Source: Sclerotinia nivalis (lineage: Eukaryota; Ascomycota; Leotiomycetes; Helotiales; Sclerotiniaceae). Taken from it: a stretch of DNA of 64,000 bases. A program made the position numbers and the translations under genes. How positions within the stretch are numbered: the first letter of the stretch is position 1; every line of letters begins with the position of its first letter. Location: assembly GCA_029531795.1 (NCBI GenBank), contig JAPEIS010000013.1, positions 2,232,001-2,296,000 on the forward strand, read 5' to 3'. This document shows, piece after piece, positions 56,100 to 64,000 of this stretch. The notes beneath the pieces were generated by a model. The model was given only the letters and a program-made list of their open reading frames with translations, did no database searches and had not been told where the DNA came from.

Positions 56100-57000
56100 T
56101 CACTTTACCTCATGTATATCTCCCTCTCCCTCTCACCTCCTACACATCCCCCCCCATTCCCAAGTAAACCCAAGCCCCCTCACCCCATCCCCCCCCAAAA
56201 AACAATGTTTTCCACTCCCCATCACTCCATAACTCAGCATCCCCATCCCCATCCCCATCCTCAACCACCAAAAATACATTCATTCCATATGCACACCCCA
56301 AATTCCTTTCTTCCTTTTTTCTTCTTTCCTTCCTCCCTCTCTCCTTCCCATCATCCTATCATTCAACCCCTCAAATCCAGATCCAGATTCTTAATCCTCT
56401 TCCCCCTCAACCCTCTTTCCTTTTTCCCCTCAATCCTTTCCAGTTCAACCCAATACAATCCAATTCAACAAATCGTAAATTCACAAATATAGAATAATTC
56501 AACTCAACTCAACTCAACTCAACTCAACTCAACTCGTACCGCTTAATCCCAAACACCAGGCAAACTTCCCATCAACATCTGTGATTTACATAATTAACTG
56601 CATTAGCAAGTACTCACAACTCACATACGATATAGAAACCCGTGCCCGAGTTCGGATCTCGATGAATGTTTATGTTCCTTCTCTCCTCTCCTCCCCTCTC
56701 CTCTCCCCTCCCCTCCCCTCCCCAAACAAAAGACAACCCCTGAAGCATTCCCCTCCCCAACCCAAAAAAAAAAACAGCCTCCACAACCGCAAACACTCTC
56801 ATTAATACTAGACACCTCCTCCCTTTCCTCCCTCCTCCCTTTCCTCCCTCCTCCCTCCTCCCTCCCCTCCTCCTAACCCCTCTCCCTACAACCCTCCTAA
56901 CCCCTCTCCCCCCTCCGCTAAAAATACCCCCACCCCATCCACACATCCACACATCCACACAACCACACATCCACCCATCCACCCATCCACCCATCTCCCA
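56100..57000. repeat. Polypyrimidine-rich stretch with CT, AACTC and CCACACAT repeats
   Basis: The plus strand is mostly C and T, with a C-run near 56150, CCCCATCC repeats (56239-56262), AACTC x7 (56501-56535), CTCTCC/CTCCCC tracts (56680-56725 and 56811-56905) and CCACACAT/CCACCCAT units (56935-56995). Such strand-biased DNA can form triplex structures and slips during replication. Confidence 0.85.
56501..56535. repeat. AACTC microsatellite, 7 copies
   Basis: Seven uninterrupted AACTC units inside the polypyrimidine-rich region. Confidence 0.95.
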
Positions 57001-58082
57001 TCACAACAAACACAAAACGAAATATATAAAAGTAGATACACTCAAGTTTCAAATTAAGGGTATAAGGCCATGATACATAATATATATTCCAAAAGGTGGG
57101 ATTGGAAATCTATATCTATATCCACATCCCCGAAGACCCCTCATATTATTATTTTTAAATCATACACGTCCATCATCAAATCAATGCGCATACAACATAC
57201 ACACTAACTGATCCCCATTTACCCGTGATGCCGGCATCTCTGTGTAAGTACAGGATAAAGATTCCTTTAGAAGGATATGAATCCTCATTCTCATCCTTAT
57301 TCACATCCTCATTACTACCACCTTGGGTACTAAGCCCGAGTACCTCGCGAAAAAAAGAAAAATCAAACGAGATGATGTTCACAAGTATATCTGATATCTA
57401 TCACATTCAAGATATAAAATTAGTTTGGAACTAGTTTTTGTATTGGCTACTATTGAAACTATGGACGAATTACATGAGAAGTCGTGAATACATCATTTCC
57501 ATTATATACAAACCAAGGAATTAAGCTCTTGTACGCTTCATACCATCCACATCTTATGAGGCTGCACGAATGTAGGGCCATTCCTCCGACCATACAGTCA
57601 AGGACTTGAGGTTTTGAATTCGAACTTCAAAATAATGACCGGTGAAACCACGAACAAAAGCTTAGAATTCGGGGACTCGTGACTATTTGGCTCAGATCTT
57701 TGCTATCCTTAAGCTTCCACACATGAAAGTTTCCCAACCTCCTCTTAAGGACCATACGTTAGACGTTAAACCCACCAAATTCCCCCAATCCAAAGTTTGA
57801 AAGTTTTGGATAATGAGAGCAGCATCTTCGTGGTTAAAGGTCAAAACCTGACTTGCAAGGATCTAAGAGAGATAGATGAAAAGCTCCGGCATTGATGAAG
57901 ACAATAGATGAAAAGAATTAATGAGGTAGCGGAGTGTCCTCATATATCTTCTATCCATTTTACCAATAAGAAGCTGATGTGGTAAGCTCGAGGTCAGTGG
58001 GTATTAAAAGCTTGTAACAACAACAACACGTAACTTTAAACCACTGAAAGTAATGAACTTTGAAACTAATAAGATTCATTGT

Positions 58083-59577
58083 TCAAACACCACCAGTTTT
58101 TAACTCAGAATACTTCTCAAAGGTTTTCTTTTGAAGAGCACGTTGCTCATTTATAACCTTCCATAATTCCGCATTTTCTTTTCGTAACTTTTCTTCCTCG
58201 CTGGAGGACGAAGATGAGGATGTAGTTGTACTTGTAACCTGAGGTTCAGCAAGATCTAATAATGCCTTCTCCAGCATACCCTGGGGAAATCCTTGATACT
58301 CCAAAGCTTGATCAAAGATTGATGATCCCTTGTTGCCAATCAATTGAGCTGTAAATGTATAATTACCCTCGGCCAATTTAGGCTTAACCACATTTATTGA
58401 TTTGGTTTTTGATGTCTTTGGGAAAGGAGATTGCATAACAAGGTTTGTTACGGGAGCATTCAGATCCGAAAGTTCTACCAAGAAAGCACGTCTTCCCGTA
58501 TCCCAGTGTAAGATCTTTCCAGAAGAATGTCCCGAGAATAAACTTGTTCCATCATAACTCAGCCCTAAACAATGTACAGCGCCAATATCCGATGGCGGGG
58601 ACCAAATAGGTGAGGTAACCTGAACTGGGGTATTCTGTAGTCGGGTATCAAATAATGGATTTATTGCTGAACTTGGTTGAATGAGTTCAATCATTTGTAA
58701 TGAACCATCTTCGAAACCTGTATATACGGCTCTATCGCATGGATCTAGTGCCATGCATAATGGTGTAGATGGAAGTAAGAATGTTCTTAGAATATCACCC
58801 GTATGATAATTCCAAACAATAATTGAATTATCCTTACTTGCTGATATGCAAATATTTGATGTACTGAAACTATGACCCATGACGACGGAAGTGATTGCGG
58901 CTCGATGATTTGACAAGGATCGAATTGGTTCATGTGGTTCATTTGTATTTGAATGTAATGATAAAAGTTGTGAGATTGACCAAACGTGGAGATTTGAGTC
59001 TTCGGAACCAGTCACCATATGAGTTGAAGTCGCCGCGATACATGAAATCGGTTGTAAATGTGTAGCTGATGTTGAAACTTGTCTACCGGTATAGATCTAG
59101 ACCCCGAAAGAATTAACACCAAAAAGGTTCCAGAAACTCCATCAACTCCATAAACCCCATGAATTCGCAATAATGTCGCCATATAATGGCACAACACGAC
59201 GTAAGCTGCCGATTTTTAGAATGGGTAAAAAGACTTACCTCCCATAGTATGACCCGTCCCTCGCTTGTACCCAATACTACCAGACCATCGCCGACCAAAG
59301 TTAAGGTGTGTAACCTTTCCGGAAATGAAATTAAAGCTTCTTGATTTCCATTTTGTCTTGAATAAACATGAACAACCGCCTTATCAGCTTGTGCCGCGAA
59401 AACATGAGTTGAATTTGCCGCGAGGGAGTTGACTGAAGTAGAACTTTTCTTAAAATTTGATTCGATCTTCGGAGAAGGATGTAAAGTATGAAGGTAAATG
59501 CCGATATCTTTCGCAATGGCAGTATTCGCCGTCCTTGGCTGAGCTCGAATTGATGAAATGAATTGTTCGGATAACAT
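58083..59577 (-). CDS. ipi3: Ipi3, WD40 subunit of the Rix1 (pre-60S) complex
   Basis: Exons 59577-59239 and 59096-58083 encode 450 aa. The 142-bp intron (GTAAGT to GTCTAG) joins in phase 0 as VILWEIYTGRQVSTSATHLQ. WD40 repeats are visible: SEGRVILWE, VTGSEDSNLHVWS, SASKDNSIIVWNYHTGDILR, YTGFEDGSLQMIEL and FSGHSSGKILHWDTG. The C-terminus has an Ser-run and a coiled-coil-like ENAELWKVINEQRALQKKTF, characteristic of Ipi3. With Rix1 and Ipi1 it remodels pre-60S particles during ITS2 processing in the nucleoplasm, and in yeasts it also helps replication licensing. The start MLSEQFISSIRAQ is preferred over the Met at 59613 because homologues begin in this way. Confidence 0.9.
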
Positions 59578-60325
59578 TATTGCCCGTGAATGGGATTTCC
59601 CCTCAATTGACAATAGATGAGTATTGACGACTGAGATTGACTAATTGATATGGAATTGATATTATTTTTTCTCTTTTTTTTGTGTCTTGATTTTATCGGG
59701 GACACCGGTAATTGTGGGTTTTTGAAGTGTTACCCCTCCCCTCGTAGGCTCGTACTTGTTTTAAGATAGACCAGGAGATGTTCAGATATATTGATTGATT
59801 GACCTGTCGGATTCTTCTTCTTCTTCTTCTTCCTCTTCGATGATAATCCGAATAGTCCGATAAGGTTCGCAGAGGAGGCGCAAGATGTGTATTTCTCGTT
59901 TTGGCTTTATTGTTTGCTTGTAAATCGCTCAAGCAAATTGACAAGGGATAAGGGTATGAACGGTTTGATCGACGTTTGTGTGGTTGTTATGGTTTGTGTT
60001 GTGGTGTTTGTGGTGTTTTTGAAATTTGGGTTGAAAAATGTGTGTAAATGTGTAAATGTGCATGAAAATTTGGATGTTTTAATTTGGATATACCAGGTTA
60101 AAAGAATTTCAACCAATCAAAGCTTAGGAAAAGCCAAGAAGGCTACGAAAAAGGAAAAACGAGGCTGGAGGGGTTAAGTTAAGTTACGTACGGTACCTGA
60201 CGATCTGGAAATAGAATTCAAAATTGATGCCCAGGTTATTGTTCGTACCAAGAACAAGGGGGAAGAGTTTCTTTTTTTTTCTTTTAGATGTTGTCGTTCG
60301 TATCAAGGGCAAGGACAAGGGGAAG

Positions 60326-60394
60326 AATTCTTGTTATTCTTGCTATTCTTGCTATTCTTGTTATTCTTGTTATTCTCATTATTCTTGTTATTCT
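60326..60394. repeat. TTGTTATTC minisatellite, 9-bp unit
   Basis: About seven copies of TTGTTATTC/TTGCTATTC with minor variants. In one frame it would encode a Ser-Cys-Tyr repeat, but no gene surrounds it. Confidence 0.9.
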
Positions 60395-61218
60395 CGGGGT
60401 TTAATTGAAATGCCCATTGCCTATTGCCATGCCAATTGCCAAGATGCTTATGGAATCCTGATTCTTAATTGATTATACATTATACATGGGGATTGAAAAG
60501 ATTATGAATCAATTGTACGCAGTATACCCGGGATACAGAGTTAAAGGATGAGTTGGACGGGCGAAAGGAGATGCGAGATGCAAGAGGTTGATGAAGAAGA
60601 AATCCAGTAGGTTAACAGAAAACAAACAAACATATGGAAATCTTGGTTCTTGGTTCTTGGTTCTTGGCCATGGTATGAAGGATAGAGATAATTCCTCGTC
60701 GCTATTCTCGCCATTCTCGCTGATCTGGATATCAATCTTAATGAACCCATCCATTACCATTATAATATTATCATTGAGTGAATGATCACAATCTCAATGA
60801 CCCAGCAGTGACCACAATTTCAACTAAACCATCAACATGACCACGAGACCACACTACCATTAAACATTAAACGGTAGCTAGTAGTTACCAACCTACCAAC
60901 CTACCAGCCTACCATTAACACAGACATCCAGACTTCACTCTTCACTCCTCACTCCTCACTCAAGAGTCCAAGCCCATACTTCAACCAAATTCTAGGTAAA
61001 AGATCATCCATCATGTAAGACAATTTCCAAAAGTATTCTCAAATGTTACTCTGTACTCCCGTACTCTGCTCTATAATCCCCATTAAGCATTAAGGTATTT
61101 CCGAATAACTGGATAAGACATTGAATACCACCCTACATACTCCATAGGACGTACTTACGAGTATTACATTACCACTTACCTAGCCACCTCCACCCCTTGA
61201 TTACTGACAGGATGGATA

Positions 61219-61303
61219 GCTACCTAGGTACCTACCTATCTACCTAGGTAACCTACCTAGGTACCTACCTACCTACCTATCTACCTACCTACCTACCTAC
61301 CTA
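61219..61303. repeat. TACC/TACCTAGG tetranucleotide array
   Basis: An 85-bp array of CTAC units, interrupted in its first half by TACCTAGGTA palindromes. The reverse unit GTAG appears as a smaller array at 61567-61586. Confidence 0.95.
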
Positions 61304-61808
61304 AGTGTTTATTCGTCAGCTCAATCAATTTAGTCTTGTCAATCTGTCAAACGATGCTGTCAAATACTACGCTGAAAGTTCTACCTATGATGGTATTATG
61401 TATGCTTTGATGCATGATGTACGCTATAATGCATAACCATACCTATGAACCCGGAAAACGATGAAAGCTCAGATCAAATTAATACCTGATCAAGACATTT
61501 TCTCGTTTCTAACCTTTCTAAACTCTACCTGTCCACGCCAATTTTCTCCCAATTAGGTCACTTTCAGGTAGGTAGGTAGGTAGGTACTGGAATTAGCTCG
61601 TGGGGCGTTGGTCGTTGGTCCGTTCATTTTACATGGCCAAAAAAATATCTCATCTTTCTATTGGTCATTGATTCGAGTTGGAGAGAAAAGAAGGAAAAAA
61701 TAAGAATTTTTCTATTATTGCTATTGGTCCTTTGATTTCCTTTTACTTCTGCAGAATAAGATCTTCCTTTCTCATTTAATTAACTAGGTACCTTGTCAAC
61801 ATTATTTA

Positions 61809-61880
61809 TGACTGACTGACTGCCTGACTGCTTGACTGACTGACTGCTTGACTGACTGACTGCCTGACTGACTGACTGCC
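61809..61880. repeat. GACT tetranucleotide array
   Basis: About 72 bp of GACT units with regular TGCC/TGCT interruptions. Confidence 0.95.
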
Positions 61881-62239
61881 TAGAAATGAAATTTCATCTT
61901 CTTTCTCCATACCTTTTCGCTTTCGTACAATAAACAGGCCGGTCTAGTGCTATGGTATTTCTGGTACAACAGGGTCAACAGGGTCAACAGGGCGAAGGGA
62001 AGCGAATTTGGTTTACAGACTCGTATTAGGTAGGTAGGTATTTATGAAAGATATACTGGGTACTGTACTGGTACTCATTCGCATAATATCCAATAGGCTT
62101 CAGATCGGGGATTTATTTACACTTTCGGCTTCGGGCTTTGCCTTTACTTACCGGGGCTTACTTACCGGGGCTTACTTACCAGGGCTATCCTACAGGGCTA
62201 AAAGTAAAATAACAGGGCTTTTATTGATCTATGCAGTGG

Positions 62240-62325
62240 GTGTGGTGGATGTGGTGGATGTGGTGGATGCAGTTGATGTGGTGGATGCAGTTGATGCAGT
62301 TGATGCAGTTGATGCAATGGATGAA
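62240..62325. repeat. GGATGTGGT/GATGCAGTT minisatellite, 9-bp unit
   Basis: About nine 9-bp units in two sequence types that replace each other along the array. In frame it would give a Val-Asp-Ala-like repeat, but there is no gene context. Confidence 0.9.
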
Positions 62326-62795
62326 TGAACTGGTGAGGCTGAGATGTTGGCCGAGTCACTATAGGGAATCACCTATACATGAAAGCTGGAAGATCCATTC
62401 CACTTTATTTTTCTTCGAAATAAATCTTCCAAGATCTTCCAAGATTCTTTAATGTTACCCGATTTCATCATTGAACCAGTCACAGCTTACAGATCTTTGA
62501 GATATTTATCCATGGCAGCAACATCAGCAGCATTATTCACAAAACCACTTCTCATCGAGTCTCACCCATATTGATGCTTTTAAGGGTCCATCAAAAAATA
62601 CCTGGCCTGGCACCATACCACCATACATGTCGTACAACACAACTACGATGCTTTTCACCCCTTCAATTTCCTCATCATCTTTACATTTAACCAATCGCAT
62701 TCATGTACTACCCAAACATTGGCCTTATATTCAGGTACATTTCATGCACTTCATGCATTTACGCAAGAAATATAATGATCTGCAATCCTCTAAGC

Positions 62796-62848
62796 AAGCC
62801 AAAAGCCAACAGCCAACAGCCAAAAGCCAAAAGCCAAAAGCCAAAAGC
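62796..62848. repeat. AGCCAAA/AGCCAAC heptamer array
   Basis: Seven consecutive AGCCAAM heptamers, pure within the array. Confidence 0.9.
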
Positions 62849-63531
62849 TTAAAGCCCCAAAAGTAAATACTCTGCCTAATTCATTCTTAGCTATTTGTGT
62901 CTCAATTACCTAGTCTCTCCCAAAACTTTCTAAGATTATCACAAGCATCACGAGCATCACAAGCATCAAAATACTCAGCACACTCACAACACTCACAACA
63001 CTCAAAACACCTTCTCATAGCTTTCCCCTGGTATACATCTCTCCCTTGTTCAACAAAATGACGCCTAGAAACTCATCGCCGGGTCGTCTATTCCACTTTT
63101 ACCCCAGTGGATCGTATTACAGCAACACAGACCTCAATCTGAATTTTTGGTTCTCGTGGCTACCCAGCCATCATACATGGGTATATACCATTTTCCTTAC
63201 TTTTCCCATGCTTTACCTTTTTCTCGGGCTCCAACTGGTTACACGAAGCACGGCATGTCAAATCATCCGCAGGGGAAAAAGAAGATCCATCTTTCATCCC
63301 TTGTACAAATCATCGAAGGGAGTCACAAGGTCCCAAAATATTGTCTTGCTTTGTTTTCCATTGCCGTGGAAAGGATCTTATAAAACACTTCGTCATCGAA
63401 CTAGCAAGTGCTATAATATGATATCGTTTTCATCATCACTTTTTAAATCGATATTTCATATGCAATTCTTAAATAATTCAATTGGTTAAGTGACACAAAT
63501 ACCAATCGAATCACTCCTTCAAGACATCAAC

Positions 63532-64000
63532 ATGGATTCATCAGCCACACATAACTATACTCATCAAAATTCTACTTTCAATTCTCCGAAGGTGCATACG
63601 CCGTGCAGGACATATCATGTTCCCTCTAACCCACCCTTTGTTTATCATGACAATGAATATACCGAGTCGCGAACAATTTCTACGAGAGCTTCTCTACCAA
63701 CTTTGCAATCCACCATGTATACGCAAGAAACTTCAAACCTTGGTTCTGTGAGACCTGCATCTTCAAGTACATCAAGAAGATCAGTCTCTGGTATGAAACA
63801 ACTTTTACCACTTAAGCTTGCCTCTTCACAAATATCAGATACCGATTCATGGCCAACATCAAGACCAACATTAAGCAAGAGAACAACTTTTGGTCAATCA
63901 GGACGTTTAGGAGATTTATCAAATTCTGGAAGGATAGCAGAACGTAGATGGGCAGGTATATCACGATTAGCTATACAACCAACCAGATATCGCGACACTC
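63532..64000 (+). CDS. Ser/Thr-rich protein, 5' part (runs off right edge)
   Basis: An open frame of 156 codons without stop runs from an ATG at 63532 (ATCAACATGG context) to the edge. It begins MDSSATHNYTHQNSTF and includes RTISTRASLPTLQSTMYTQE, RPASSSTSRRSVSGMKQLLP and RIAERRWAGISRLAI. It is polar, Ser/Thr/Arg-rich and probably disordered, with several RxxS sites typical of phosphorylated regulatory regions. I do not recognise the family; the defining domain should lie to the right. A long repeat-filled upstream region and an upstream frame (63046-63489) suggest a long leader. Confidence 0.65.
   Translation, partial: MDSSATHNYTHQNSTFNSPKVHTPCRTYHVPSNPPFVYHDNEYTESRTISTRASLPTLQSTMYTQETSNLGSVRPASSSTSRRSVSGMKQLLPLKLASSQISDTDSWPTSRPTLSKRTTFGQSGRLGDLSNSGRIAERRWAGISRLAIQPTRYRDT

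Larger units (their letters stand above)
54399..58082. other. 3.7-kb repeat-rich convergent spacer
   Basis: No real gene is seen; long frames such as 55851-56492 (+) arise from low-complexity DNA. It holds an ATTGATAG array, an AACTC array and a polypyrimidine-rich stretch, listed separately. It lies between the 3' ends of the spherulin-4 and ipi3 genes. Confidence 0.6.
59578..63531. other. 3.9-kb microsatellite-dense divergent spacer
   Basis: This is the upstream DNA of ipi3 (-) and of the right-edge gene (+). No supported gene. It contains at least eight unrelated short tandem repeats, of which the larger are listed separately. Others are TTC (59812-59838), TTGGTTC (60642-60667), GTAG (61567-61586), CTTACCGGGG (62147-62187) and ATCACAAGC (62938-62975). 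A 147-codon frame at 63046-63489 ends 43 bp before the next gene's ATG and is more likely leader sequence than a gene. Confidence 0.6.

Noticed and set aside
55851..56492. A 213-aa plus-strand open frame, very Pro/Ser/His-rich
   Set aside because: It is produced by the C/T-biased low-complexity DNA; there are no domain, splice or start-context signs.
60224..60472. A plus-strand frame with a Ser-Cys-Tyr repeat
   Set aside because: The repeat is a 9-bp microsatellite translated by chance; there is no flanking gene structure.
62044..62328. A plus-strand frame with a Val-Asp/Ala-Val repeat
   Set aside because: It is the translation of a 9-bp minisatellite in non-coding DNA.
1..64000. Search by eye for tRNA genes (B-box GGTTCGANTCC with acceptor stem) and rRNA
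   Set aside because: A few GTTCGA-like stretches (for example near 51627) lack a matching A-box and acceptor stem at the right distance.

Overview
This window is nuclear DNA from a filamentous ascomycete (Pezizomycotina). Genes carry short introns (about 48-255 bp) with GTRNGT-type donors and CTAAC/CTGAC branch sites. The gene families are typically fungal: Zn2Cys6 activator, HET domain, spherulin-4, DASH Spc19, LysM and Ser/Thr-rich wall proteins. The gene style resembles Leotiomycetes such as Botrytis or Sclerotinia, but that is an impression and was not tested. No prokaryotic, CRISPR, rRNA or tRNA feature was seen.

Layout. (1) 1-7.5 kb is a quinate/shikimate catabolic (qut/qa) cluster. 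It has a QutR-type repressor running off the left edge (-), a divergent QutA/QA-1F-type activator (+), a 3-dehydroshikimate dehydratase (-), and a decayed Gfo/Idh/MocA oxidoreductase relic. The repressor-activator promoter contains a near match to the QA-1F operator. (2) 7.9-16.9 kb has lineage-restricted genes of unknown function, an acyl-protein-thioesterase-like hydrolase and AT-rich spacers. (3) 16.9-21.8 kb is a housekeeping block: lipoyl synthase, DASH subunit Spc19 and a Met8-like/Met1 siroheme enzyme. (4) 23.2-24.8 kb is a Cys-rich plus Ser/Thr-rich wall or secreted protein. (5) 26.7-36.0 kb is a same-strand array of four divergent BTB/POZ paralogues. Three have the same phase-2 first intron and the fourth has a matching acceptor. 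All four end in a C-x2-H-x-H-x(4,5)-C motif. Duplicated spacer DNA lies between them. (6) 36.8-48.0 kb has a large secreted LysM protein with a 24-residue minisatellite, a small surface protein, a HET-domain protein and a single-pass membrane protein. (7) 48-53.6 kb is gene-poor with two weak gene models. (8) 53.6-64 kb has a spherulin-4 family protein and the WD40 ribosome-biogenesis protein Ipi3, both surrounded by spacers very rich in microsatellites and polypyrimidine, and a Ser/Thr-rich gene that is still open at the right edge.

The qut genes form one regulon (repressor, activator, enzyme). The housekeeping genes are independent. The BTB array, HET gene and surface proteins make 23-48 kb look like an accessory, fast-evolving segment. 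All gene models are read by eye from splice signals, frame continuity and recognisable motifs; no alignment or database search was run.
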